From: Pelecanus crispus
Taxonomy: Eukaryota > Chordata > Aves > Pelecaniformes > Pelecanidae
Assembly (NCBI RefSeq): GCF_030463565.1
Contig: NC_134646.1
Span: 20,875,296 to 20,939,295 of the forward strand
Reading direction: 5' to 3'
Length of the DNA: 64,000 nucleotides
Part shown: piece after piece, positions 15,001 through 25,368 of the stretch
How the letters are laid out: every line of letters starts with the position of its first letter
Position numbering within the stretch: position 1 is the stretch's first letter
Translations under genes and position numbers: made by a program
The notes under the pieces: generated by a model
The model's input: only the letters and a program-made list of their open reading frames with translations
Database searches by the model: none
What the model was told of the DNA's origin: nothing

Positions 15001-18000
15001 ATTTCCAGTGAAATATGTGCAGATTGAGATTTCATTCATGTGGTTGCTGAAAGCTGAGAGCTGGGAAAATGTTCTAAGTCACATCATACTATCAACTAAA
15101 CTTAATACTAAAACTTAATGCCAAAGACAATGATACATTTAATATCAATATTAAAAGATACTGAGAGTAAAAAGCTGAGCTCCAAAAGAAGTTAGATGGA
15201 AGGAGAAAAAGGAGGAATAAATGGAAGTTTGAGGTTGTCAGCAAGGCTGGAAAAAGAGGCTGTTATCAAACCGGTAGACTTATGAATGTGTATAAATAAA
15301 ATAAACACTTGCTTGTTACCAGTTTGTAATTTGAGGGAAATTGGAAAGATGAGGTCTTGCAAATTCCAGATGTACTGTTATTCCAGCTGTGAGGTAGCAC
15401 AGGTCCGCTGAATCCCTTTCTTTCCCCTTTTTGCTTTTTTTCTTAATAAATGTGTTTTGCTATTCTTCATTGTTCTTTCTTCTTTCATTTCTCAGCTTGT
15501 GCCCTCTTTCTCATGTCTTCAGATACCAGTTTATGGACTCTCTTCCATTTCCTTCTCAAGTGGTTTCTTTCTGGCACAGTGATTTCTGTGTATTAATTGC
15601 AAACTGTCTTAACAGGATATATCTGTACACACAGAGAGAAATCATGCTGCAGTCCAGCACAAACAGTTCTGCAAGTTCTTACCATGTGTTCTTATTAGTA
15701 GGAATATTTCTAGAGTTGTTCGTTGCTTGATTTTTGAATACAAACTGAGTAGTGTTCTCTGTAGTCACCTGAAGTTGTTTTGGCAGACGTTGTATCTGGG
15801 GAAGTGGACTGAGTTACCCTACTCATGTAAATATTAGTTTACTCTGGTGTTTGGTGTAGAGCATTGAAAATGGAACTGAGTTTCCTCTGAGCTGATGAGG
15901 GGCATTTAATCTCTTCACATCTGTTTTACTTTTGAAAGCAAAAATGGGGATAACTAACTTGCTTCTCAAGGATACGAATGGATTAAAGAGTTGCTCGCTA
16001 ACAAATTGAGGAATAAACACACTGATGTTCTTTTTGCCTTTGTGCAAGTAACTTTGTGCTGTCTGTGTTGGCTTAACAGGCTGTGAAATCAGCAGTGCAG
16101 ACCATTACTGTAGGAGGAGTGGGTACATCTCAATTTAAGACAATTATTCCCTTGGCAACTGCACCCAATGTTCAGCAGATTCAGGTACCTGGAAGCAAGT
16201 TCCATTATGTCAGACTTGTTACTACCACAACAGCCAATAGTTCAACCCAATCGGCCAGTCAAAATCCCAGTACAAATACACAGCCTCTTCAACAGGGTAA
16301 GTGCTGGTGCTAGTGTATTGTCTGAAGTAAATTTTTCTGGTTTTTTTTTTTCCTTGTTTGTTTTGTGAGGATTAAAATGAATACATAATAGAGATCTATC
16401 AAGACTGTTAAATGTACTTTGTTTTGTGGTAGGCCCCTATAAATTTCGTATTCTACTGTTACCTCTGTTTTGTATGTGGAAATGTTCCTCTGTCAAATTG
16501 CTCTTTATTGGGGCCTGAATCCTTGGAGCATTTTATGTTGCTTTTCCCTAGCTTACCAGCTTTGTGGGTGGCTTGTGGCAAGTCCCAGATCCTCTGTGTG
16601 AAAAGTTTGAAGCCAGGACAGCCCACAAACATATTGCCAAAACTCCTGCAACGTGAAGATCCTTCACTCTAAAATACTTTAGAAGCACCAGATGTTTCTG
16701 CTGTTTTCTGTCCATGCTTTCCAGAGCTGTGATGGAATAAAAGATTTCAAACCAAGCTATAGTTTTTGTATTCTCCTCTTGCCAATGGAAATCCAGCGTC
16801 CAGAGGAGCTCTGCACCTGAGCTGGTTTTTAAGCCATTGTTGTGAAACGTGTGCACATGCTCTTGTGTCAAATACCTTTTTACAAAGGTATTCTTTAGAC
16901 ATAAGTGTTACATGCCATGAGTTCGGTCAGTTAATCTCAGTGCATAGTTAGAGTATTAAGTACCTTTGCATTATGTATGTGAAAGTCTGGAGGACTGAAC
17001 TATGGACTTTGAGTGAATAATGTGTTAATGTGATGTTGTTTCTTGATACTAGCGAAGCCAGTGGTGGTAAACGCAACCCCAGTGCGGATGTCTGTTCCCA
17101 TAGTGCCAGCACAGACTGTGAAACAGGTGAGCTAAATGTAAAAGGCATATTCTTGACTTATTTTGGCTGGCTGAAAAAAAAAAAAAAAAAAAAAAGGCTG
17201 GTTTCAGCACTGTAATGAAATGTTCTATTAATAAAAGTGCATCCTGAATCAACAAAACAATGATTTCATAAAGACCTCTTTTCTCTCCAGGTGGTGCCCA
17301 AACCGATCAACCCAACTTCCCAGATAGTTACTACTAGTCAGCCCCAACAAAGACTTATTATGCCAGCCACTCCACTGCCACAGATACAGCCCAACCTCAC
17401 CAACCTCCCACCAGGCACTGTACTGGCACCAGCACCTGGCACAGGAAATGTCGGGTATGCGGTCCTTCCAGCTCAGTATGTCACACAGGTATGGTGCTAA
17501 CCCAGAGATAAATAAGGAAATAGTGCTGTTGTGGAACATACTGCCTTCCTCTTAAAGGTTCTTGTTCCCCAATTGTCACCTGACACTGAGGGGACAGTCA
17601 GTTTCTCTTAGGGATCCTTGGCAGAATTATGACGGCACTAAATCATAGTTACAATTAAAGCTTTATTTTCTTAACAGGATTTTTAGATTAGCATAACATA
17701 GAATTTATGATCAGAATAGCACAGGATTTCTTTAAGCAGAACCAGTGTAGTACAATTTTATACGTAGCATAGTAGAGAATTTGTAATACATCTTCACTTA
17801 TAATTTATAATCACCTAGATCTTAACTTATGATTTCTAATCGCCTAGACCTTCTGCAGGTCGGGTCAGATCTTAATGCATGGTTTGCATTATCATTATAA
17901 CAAACATAATCTAGACTCAAAAATCTTATAAAAAAAAAAAAATGAGTCACTCAATCCTCAGAGGAAGCAGATGTCAGTGGCCATTGGGGTGTCATGGGTC

Positions 18001-21000
18001 TCACTGTCCAGCAGCAGTTCCAGTTTAAGTTCCTCACTTAAGACTTGTAACTGTTTGATTTTATAGATAGTGTTCTGTGTGCTGTTACACTTCCCTGTTC
18101 TGACAGGGTCAACACCATCATCTGGTTGTCTGGGTGCCTGAGACCTTCACGGCCAATAAGGAAGGGAGTAATCGGCCTGGTGCCCAGGAATCTTGAGGCC
18201 AGTAGTGAGGGGAAGAAATCCATTTGGTTTGTCTACTTGGTTCACAGGACCTTCAGGGCCTGATAATGAAGGGAAAGGGAACAAATATGTGACCCGCTTG
18301 GTCACAGAGAATGGCTGCTTGTATTGTAAGATGCTGTTAGTTATGCTAACCATATTACCAGGGGTCAGGAGTAGGGGGTACCAGTCACACCAGCCTAGGT
18401 CTAGGGATTAGTTTTTGTGCTTTGCCAAGATCTGACCACCATTCAGAATGAAAAGGAGAATAAATGAAATATTCTGCTGAAGGCTGAGCAGCCAGTCTGT
18501 ACAAACAAGGACTGTCAGCTCATGGCATTGCTGGTACCAACCTCATTTCTGGTTCCCTTCTGGTTTTGTCACAGCTGCAGTTTGACACTGAAGACTCTTA
18601 CTGTGGCCTTCCAGTCCACTTCCACAATTCTTACATTAAACTAAATAATAACATTTGCTGGACCTCTCCTCAGAGGTTTTGTGTTTCGGACAACTCTGTC
18701 CCCTTTGGCCTGCCCCCAGTAGATCTATATCTTGTTATGTGCCAATCTGTCTTCAGAACCTGTCCCAGCAGGAGAAAATGGCTGCGTGTAGGTAATACAA
18801 AAGAAGGTACCCAGGTAATACAAAAGAAGGTACCCCAAAACAGTGTTGGTTGGAAGGTTCTTACGAGGTTTTGTTTTTTTAATGTGAAAAACAAACTGTG
18901 GGTCCAGGTATGCAGAGAAGTTGGAAAGTAAATAATTTTACTTGCTTTTATTTAATTCCATCATAAGTGTCTTATATATTAAGGAAACTACTAAAGTAAT
19001 TTGTGCAGGAGGTGATCCTGCTCTATTAGGGGCAGGGTTGCTTAGGAAAAGAAGGGGGAAAATGAGCTTGTTTTTAGGAGCTGGAACTGTTTGTGGTCTG
19101 AACATTTCTGTGTGTAGTCTCTGTGTTATCTGTATGGCTGTAGACACTGTAATAGAGAACAAAAATATAATCTAAAATAATGTTTTTATGCTAAGTAGGA
19201 GGCAGGAGGTTGCTGCCTGGTCCAAGTTCTACAAATGTCTAAAACTGTGCTTACAAGCATATTATTTTTATAACAATATCTGGAAAGCTAATTAAAAGAC
19301 TAGCTATACATCCTCTTGCATATACTTTAATTTTTTTTTATGTTACACATTAACCTTTTTGTTTCGTTAGCTACAACAATCATCGTATGTATCTATAGCA
19401 AGCAACACTGGCTTTACAGGGACATCTAGTATCCAGTCCCAAGCACGGCTACCGTTCAACGGGTGAGTGTTTGGGAGGGAGGAACAAACCTGCATCTTTC
19501 AGTCCCATTATAAGGAAGGGTGGGAGATGAGGTGTTGGAGTTTGGTTTGGGGGATTTTCCAAGAAAATCAAGTATACTGTGGTGTGGTTCTTACCTCTGA
19601 CTAAAGGGTGTGGATCTTTCTGACAGTTGAGCCATTCTTGATCAAAACTCTGTTTTCCTTTCTGTTTTTTTGAACTTGTGTAGCAGGAAGTTAACCTGAA
19701 AGCTCCCTGTTGCTCATTCTTCATTTTATGTCAGCATCTGGGAGCTACAGGCCTCAACTATTTCTCGACACTGCTGGAAAGATGTGCTGGACGATATAAG
19801 ACCTAGATGCTTAGCACATGCAGAAATCCAGCTGAACAGCAAAATGGAACTAAAGCCCAAAATGGATCCTGATAGGAGGCTTTGGGTTTTTTTTCAGTCT
19901 TGTATTTTTTCCTTTAAGGATGAAAATAAGGGCTATTATTTTCATAATAAATAAATATGGTTATTATTTTCCCTTTGCCAATCCAGCAGGCTTAGCTGTT
20001 CTGCACAGTCCTTCTGTGTTACTGTTTGCTGGAAATTGTAAACGCCAAGGTGCTTTTTGTTGCTGCAGCCTCAACTGATGCAAACTAATCCCAAATCCAG
20101 ATGCAGCTATTCAAACAAATGGGTTTGATTTAATCTTCCTGGTATTACGTGCAGAAATTGCTGGATAGGGATGGAATGTATCTCATCAAAAGCAATTAGT
20201 GACACAAAGTCCAAGTTTTAAGAACAGTTAAAGACTGTGTCTGATACAAAATTTATCTATAAACTGAGTACCATGTTTTGGCTTGCTTTCCCATTATTCC
20301 AGAGCTTTTTTTTTTTTTTTAATTCCAACTAGAACAAAAGAAAAGGCACAATCATGTTGTGTGAACCTTCGTTGGATCTAGTCCCCCTGCATGTAGAGGG
20401 GTTCTGGGGAAGTCTTCCCTGATTCCAGTTTTCAGTTGTTATGCTTCCTCTAGCATTAAGCCTCATTTCTGTTTTAGGCATGCAGCCGGATTTGCAGCAA
20501 ATAACCCAGCTCTCTCTGGGTTGGAAAGGCACTGTATGAAGGCACTATATATAATAGTTACTTAAATGCAGTCAGCCAAAAACCTAATGCAAGGGGAATA
20601 TAAAGATTCCTATCAAAGTTTTTATTATGAGCTATTCACTTGAATTTAAAATAGGAAGAAACTGATAAAACAGTGTGCATGTATATAAATGCACTTTTTT
20701 TCCCCCCCCCAGAATAATTCCTTCTGAATCTGCAAACCGCCCCAGGAAGCCTTGCAATTGTACTAAGTCTCTATGTTTGAAATTGTGAGTACAGCTTGTT
20801 TTCTTTTAAGCCTTATTTTTGACATCACAAATTTATGCCAAATATCAGAATATAATGTTTTTAAGTATGTCAGAAATGTTATGTCTAGATGCTAATTTAA
20901 GGTTGCTGTTGATATTGGTGGAGATGTTGCGGTGCCTGTGTAATTTTGCAACTCCTGTGAGCTATATGGACCCTAACATTTTATAAATTTCAAACTTCTC

Positions 21001-24000
21001 AGCCTTGTTGCATGATGGAGCCAATTCCACTCAGCGGCTATAGTTGCATTGTCGTTGCAATGAGTGAAATGACATCCCATGGTATCATCAGTGGGCATCT
21101 ACTATATTTTGGTGAAGCACATCGGTAACACCATACTGTATCAAGTACTCCAGAAAAATTGGGCTGTGTATTGTTTCTTAAATGACTGAATAGATAAGTT
21201 ATTCTTCACTGATAGGTCTGAGTCTTGCTCATCCTCATTGAGATATTTTGCTGTTCCATTCAGTGTCTTTGTAAGAATTTGACATAAAAGCATTTTCTGA
21301 ATAGATAAGTTATTCTTCACTGATAGGTCTGAGTCTTGCTCATCCTCATTGAGATATTTTGCTGTTCCATTCAGTGTCTTTGTAAGAATTTGACATAAAA
21401 GCATTTTAAGCTGAGGAGATGCTAAGTTTCTTTAATTTGAGGCAAAGTCAGTTTACCGATTTTGGGACAGTAACAGGAGGAGATACTGAAATTAATCTGT
21501 GGTTCCCTGAATCCTAGACAATGAAGAGGAAATCTAGTGGTGTGCTACTCAAAGGGAAAGCGATGCAACAGTATCTGAACCCAAGTTAAGAAGTGTGTTT
21601 AAACTTTTCAGCTTGGTTTTTTTTTTTTCATGTAATGCACCCTACTTCTATGTGGAGATGTATGCCCTGTGCTTCCTTGCCTCAAAATTCTGTCACACAG
21701 AAGACATGAAAAACAGGAAGATGTGTAGCTGTTTTTTCAGAAGCTTTACAACATGCGTGACTGACTTCATAGTGCCAAATGTATGTTAGGTGCTTAGGGT
21801 TTTCCACTTATTTTAGTCTTCAGTGCCTGAATGCTCTAAGAAATTCTGGGAGAACAATGGCATCACTGATGATGCTTTGCACCTTCAGAATGCTGTTTGG
21901 AAACAGACTTTTCTTGGTGCAGAGCAAATGGCTAATTCACTCTGGCAAAGGTGCTTTCTCACTGGTAAAACTTTTTGCTTGTCTGGAAGGGGAGTTGCTT
22001 TTTCCAAAATGAATGCTGAAGGTAGGCACATAGCCTATTCTACAAAGAAGAGAACTCGGAGAAGTTATCTGCTCACTGATGCTCTGGGTTGATGCTGGCT
22101 GGCGCTGTTTGTTTTGGAAACCAGGACCACTCCACTACTCAATTTTAAATGTGACAGAAAGGACAGCTATTGCAGGTTGTAAAAGCTTTTGATGTAGTTT
22201 GTCCCTAGGACCATTCAGGATGCTAAAAATCACCAAAATGCAATTCAACTAGATGAAGGGTTGTAGTAGACTGCAGGGCAACCCTAATCTAGTTCTTGTA
22301 GTGTTACCCTGGGCAAGCCACAGGAACCCAGTCTTGCAAGGGGTTTAGGCTCCTAAAAATGAACATACGCTCCCAGCAGGATTTGGAAAGCAACTGAAGA
22401 GGATCAGCAGTTTCCATCCGCTATAGCTGGAGGTGGTACTGGAAGCATTGAAACATGCCAGATTTTGTTGTGGCCCAAATCCATGTTTGAGCTGAAGATG
22501 AATGTGGTGCTTCCATTTATCAGATCTGTGGGATGGCAAGATCTTGGTTTTGGTGGCAGGTAGCAGAGGTACATAAGAGGCATTGCAATGTGATTGGCTT
22601 TTCCTGTCAGTGTTTTGCTGCTTTTTATTCACGTACTTGTCCCTTTTAAAAGTCTCTTGATAACTACAGCTTTATCCTCATTCAGATCCTTTCCCTAGTT
22701 ACCTATGCTTCAAAGCCTATGAGGTGTACCACTTGTTATTCCTTTTCTGTTCTTCCATCCCTGCTTTGGCAAACTCTGCCTCAGTTCACAGCTGCAAACA
22801 GCTTATGGGTAAAACCAAAAAAAAAGGCTTGTTGCTGTGTTAGTCAGTTTGCCTGTTGATTGGCACTCCAATTGCTTGCCTTTTTGTTTCAGCTGTATGA
22901 CAGCTCCTGAAGGCTGACTTGAACTGGCTGGGTCAGGAACTGGCTATGAGGCAGCTGCAGCAGGATGACCCTCAATGTGTGGGTCAGCCATCCAGGAGTT
23001 GCCCTAGAAAAAAGTCTCATTAGCTTCTCTTGCTGCTGTGGGGACCTGTGCTATGAGAACATCAGCTCAGATGGACACCCTTGAGCTATACCTGTGTCTT
23101 TAGGCAACAACTAGACCTGTGCTAGAGGATTTAGGCCTTGCAGTGAGGCTGATACCACTTATACACGTGGAGTTGAGCATAAGGTGACCCTTACCCTTAT
23201 TGGTGCATGTGCATATCTCCAGACTAGGAACTTCTGCTACTGCCATCAGTGCTAACGTGAATGTAATGGTCATATTTACAAATGCCTTCTGCATCTTCTG
23301 TTTCAGGTATTGTGATTGTTTTGCAAATGGTGAATTCTGCAATAACTGCAACTGTACAAATTGTTATAACAACCTGGACCATGAAAATGATAGGCAAAAA
23401 GCAATAAAGGTGAGGGGCCTCTTCCCCTGCCCCTGGGATGAGAGCCATTTAGTCTTTGTCTTCTGAAGCTATGGCGCAGGGCAGAGTGGGGGTATAATGC
23501 CCTGATCTCCTCCCATATATGCAAGGCTTAAGTTCTTTTATTGCACCAATAAATTCTGCTCCCCACATGCAGTGACTGACCGTTTGGGTCTACATTGACA
23601 GGCCTGCCTTGACAGAAACCCTGAAGCCTTCAAGCCCAAAATAGGGAAAGGAAAGGAAGGAGAATCAGATCGGAGACACAGCAAAGGGTGTAACTGTAAA
23701 CGCTCAGGATGTCTCAAAAACTACTGCGAATGTTATGAGGTACGAAGCATTATCTCATCTTAAGGATACCGGCTTTTCCCCTTTAGTGCTGCGACTTCTC
23801 TGACTTGGCTTTGTCTCTTCTTTGTATCGCTATAATGTTATCTCTTCTTCCAGAAGTTTGCATGTAGAAAGCCATGTATATGGCAAAATTGATCACTTCT
23901 GTTATATAAGCTTAATTTTAAACCATGTAGCAACTCTGAACTCGGGCTTGGATTTGTCCTTTACTGAAGAGCAGTATTTCCTAAAGAAATCTACAGCACC

Positions 24001-25368
24001 AAGTCCCTATGAGGAACTGAAGCAGCATCCCACAGATGCTCTGGGATAGAACATGTCTGTGGAAGACAAAAGCAAAAGTGTTGTGATCAGTCTGTGGATG
24101 TAGAGAGTGGCAGACTGATGTCTCTCATAGTTCAACCACCTAAATTCCACCGGAAACAGTAGGTTGTTGAAGAAAGGGATGAGTGGGAAACCATTGATTT
24201 GTATTTGATTCAAGTATACATTCTGGGAAGGCATCTCTGTTTGAGGTGAGAATTTAGAGAAAAAACTACTACTCGGGGATTTCTTCTAGTGACTAATTGA
24301 TAAGAGATTAAAACAAAATCTCCTTTTCGTTGTGGCTTGTCATAAAGGGAGTCAAGGTTGCAACAGGTTTCTCACGTTTTGTTTGTTTCTTTCAGGCAAA
24401 AATCATGTGTTCTTCCATATGCAAATGCATTGGCTGTAAAAATTTTGAAGAAAGCCCAGAGCGAAAGACACTGATGCATTTAGCAGATGCTGCAGAAGTT
24501 AGGGTCCAGCAGCAGACCGCTGCAAAGACTAAGTTATCTTCCCAGATCTCAGATCTGCTGACAAGGCCAACACCAGCACTCAGCAGTGGTGGTGGGAAGT
24601 AAGTTACTGCAGCACCCTGTTTCAGTTGCTTCTAATATGTTTTTTCTGATGTGTGTGACAGGTATGTCCCTGTCATCTTTGAATGTTATCTGGGTAAGCT
24701 GTAGGAGCAGGAGCATTCAGGCAAATGGAGCTTTTTGTTCACACAACCATGTAGAACCTAGGGTATGCCAAGCTTAGCTATGTTCAAGCATGTAACTAAG
24801 TGTTGTCTTCCCATGGTTGCCCATGTGCTCACAGAAAGCATGAAGTACAAGCTTCCCATTTACTGAGAGGATGTAACCTTTGAGCTGCCCTTATAGTAAA
24901 AGCTGGAGAATTGTTCTGTGTACCTGGGCATTTGAAAGTCTATTTCAAAATGTACATCAGTAGAGGCAGGCACCAAAGCACAATGGCCCACGGGTTCGTT
25001 TGACTGTACCTGTCACTTATTCACTGCCTGTTGGTTGTCTAAAGGCTCTTGGAAGCAATGGGACAGATGAAATCTCATCAGTCCTTGTACTAAAAAGTTG
25101 CCCAGCCCTGGAGTTAGGTGCATTGTGCGTTTTGGCTGAGAGTGAGTGGATCTTTCTTTGTTTCAGGCTGCCCTTTACATTTGTGACCAAGGAGGTAGCT
25201 GATGCAACCTGCGAATGCCTTCTCGCCCAAGCAGAGCAAGCGGAGAAGATGGGCAAGTCAAAAGCTGCAGCAGAGCGCATGATCCTGGAAGAGTTTGGAC
25301 GCTGTTTGATGAGAGTTATTAACTCTGCAGGGAAGTCTAAAAGTGACCCTTGCGCCATGAACTGCTGA
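2392..25368 (+). CDS. LIN54: LIN54, MuvB/DREAM complex DNA-binding subunit (12 coding exons)
   Basis: Joined exons 2392-3084, 8909-9029, 11912-12057, 16080-16296, 17053-17126, 17291-17488, 19371-19462, 20713-20784, 23307-23409, 23602-23739, 24396-24598 and 25167-25368 give one open frame of 752 residues, close to the human 749 as I recall it. Every junction has AG/GT borders and keeps frame. LIN54 binds the CHR element of cell-cycle promoters and anchors the MuvB core (LIN9, LIN37, LIN52, RBBP4), which joins p130/E2F4 as DREAM or B-MYB. Visible structure: a long Ser/Thr/Gln-rich N-terminal half, then two cysteine-rich CXC motifs, beginning near Cys528 and Cys602. Tyr539 and Tyr613 stand where human DNA-contacting Tyr536 and Tyr610 stand. 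The C-terminus ends Cys-Ala-Met-Asn-Cys. The start fits the family N-terminus (MEVV). No frame break was seen. Identification rests on recalled human protein sequence, not a database search. Confidence 0.97.
3085..8908 (+). other. LIN54 intron 1 (5.8 kb)
   Basis: Longest LIN54 intron in the window. Borders are GTAAAG and TTTCAG. No coding exon or clear mobile element was recognised inside. Only short homopolymer tracts were seen. Confidence 0.7.
8909..9029 (+). CDS. LIN54: LIN54 coding exon 2
   Basis: Acceptor TTTCAG ends at 8908. The donor begins with GT at 9030. Length 121, leaving one base for the next codon. It encodes residues 232-271, including the conserved stretch [20 protein letters not shown]. 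Confidence 0.95.
9030..16079 (+). other. LIN54 introns 2 and 3
   Basis: Intron 2 is 9030-11911 and intron 3 is 12058-16079, with exon 3 between them. They contain an A-run near 9621 and a T-run near 12353. I saw no additional exon or repeat family member that I can name. Confidence 0.65.
11912..12057 (+). CDS. LIN54: LIN54 coding exon 3
   Basis: The acceptor ends at 11911 and the donor GTAAGG starts at 12058. Length 146, completing the split Gly codon and ending in phase 0. It encodes the conserved segment with [16 protein letters not shown], up to residue 320. Confidence 0.95.
16080..16296 (+). CDS. LIN54: LIN54 coding exon 4
   Basis: Acceptor AACAG ends at 16079. Donor GTAAGT starts at 16297. 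Length 217, ending with one spare base. It encodes residues 321-392, including [20 protein letters not shown], which is near-identical to human as recalled. Confidence 0.95.
17053..17126 (+). CDS. LIN54: LIN54 coding exon 5
   Basis: Small 74-base exon. The acceptor AG is at 17051-17052 and donor GTGAGC starts at 17127. It encodes [20 protein letters not shown] and a few more residues, ending at residue 417 in phase 0. Confidence 0.94.
17174..17195. repeat. poly-A run (22 A)
   Basis: Uninterrupted run of 22 adenines in the short LIN54 intron 5. No target-site duplication or LINE tail was recognised beside it, so it is treated as a simple repeat. Confidence 0.9.
17291..17488 (+). CDS. LIN54: LIN54 coding exon 6
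   Basis: Acceptor CTCCAG ends at 17290. Donor GTATGG starts at 17489. It encodes exactly 66 codons (residues 418-483), a Pro/Gln-rich segment that includes [20 protein letters not shown]. Confidence 0.95.
17574..18450 (-). mobile_element. probable old LTR in LIN54 intron 6
   Basis: Read on the minus strand, the left part has an AATAAA signal (TTTATT at 17662-17667 on +) followed by about 90 bases that end in TGACA at 17574. This resembles the R-U5 end of an LTR. The right part has about four degenerate repeats of roughly 50-60 bases (about 18124-18305), as often found in LTR U3 regions. I could not find a matching 5' boundary or a target-site duplication, and no internal retroviral gene is present. 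The right boundary is a guess. Confidence 0.35.
18124..18305. repeat. degenerate 50-60 bp tandem repeats
   Basis: Related segments recur. One contains ACCTTCACGGCCAATAAGGA, a second ATCTTGAGGCCAGTAGTGAG and a third ACCTTCAGGGCCTGATAATG. Each follows a GGTNNNCAG-like or GGGTGCCTG-like lead. A partial fourth unit begins at about 18298 (TTGGTCACAG). Unit boundaries are approximate. Confidence 0.55.
18790..18835. repeat. 23-bp perfect tandem duplication
   Basis: Two identical adjacent copies, 18790-18812 and 18813-18835. Each begins AGGTAATACAAAAG and ends GGTACCC. It lies in LIN54 intron 6. Confidence 0.95.
19371..19462 (+). CDS. LIN54: LIN54 coding exon 7
   Basis: Acceptor GTTAG ends at 19370. 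Donor GTGAGT starts at 19463. Length 92, ending with two bases of a Gly codon. It encodes [20 protein letters not shown] and onward to RLPFNG. Confidence 0.94.
20713..20784 (+). CDS. LIN54: LIN54 coding exon 8 (start of first CXC motif)
   Basis: A 72-base exon after a C-rich polypyrimidine tract. The acceptor AG is at 20711-20712 and donor GTGAGT starts at 20785. It encodes residues 514-538, including [13 protein letters not shown], the first cysteines of CXC motif 1. The exon break falls one codon before DNA-contacting Tyr539. Confidence 0.94.
20785..23306 (+). other. LIN54 intron 8
   Basis: Apart from the tandem duplication at 21186-21407, no exon or named repeat was recognised. Borders are GTGAGT and TTTCAG. 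Confidence 0.65.
21186..21407. repeat. 111-bp perfect tandem duplication
   Basis: Two adjacent copies, 21186-21296 and 21297-21407, appear identical base for base. Both start CTGAATAGATAAG and end AAAGCATTTT. It lies in LIN54 intron 8 and does not touch an exon. The identity implies a recent duplication or an assembly effect. Confidence 0.95.
23307..23409 (+). CDS. LIN54: LIN54 coding exon 9 (rest of first CXC motif)
   Basis: Acceptor TTTCAG ends at 23306. Donor GTGAGG starts at 23410. It encodes [20 protein letters not shown] and onward, completing the first zinc-binding CXC repeat, and ends at Lys572 in phase 0. Confidence 0.96.
23602..23739 (+). CDS. LIN54: LIN54 coding exon 10 (linker and second CXC motif)
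   Basis: The acceptor ends at 23601 and donor GTACGA starts at 23740. It has 46 codons. It encodes the RNPEAF linker (residues 577-582) and [19 protein letters not shown], which contains Tyr613. Confidence 0.96.
24396..24598 (+). CDS. LIN54: LIN54 coding exon 11
   Basis: Acceptor TTTCAG ends at 24395. Donor GTAAGT starts at 24599. Length 203, ending two bases into a Lys codon. It finishes CXC motif 2 ([12 protein letters not shown]) and then encodes a predicted helical segment with [20 protein letters not shown]. Confidence 0.96.
25167..25368 (+). CDS. LIN54: LIN54 terminal coding exon
   Basis: Acceptor TTTCAG ends at 25166. The stop TGA is 25366-25368. It encodes the C-terminal helical region with the conserved [20 protein letters not shown] and terminal PCAMNC. 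Confidence 0.96.
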
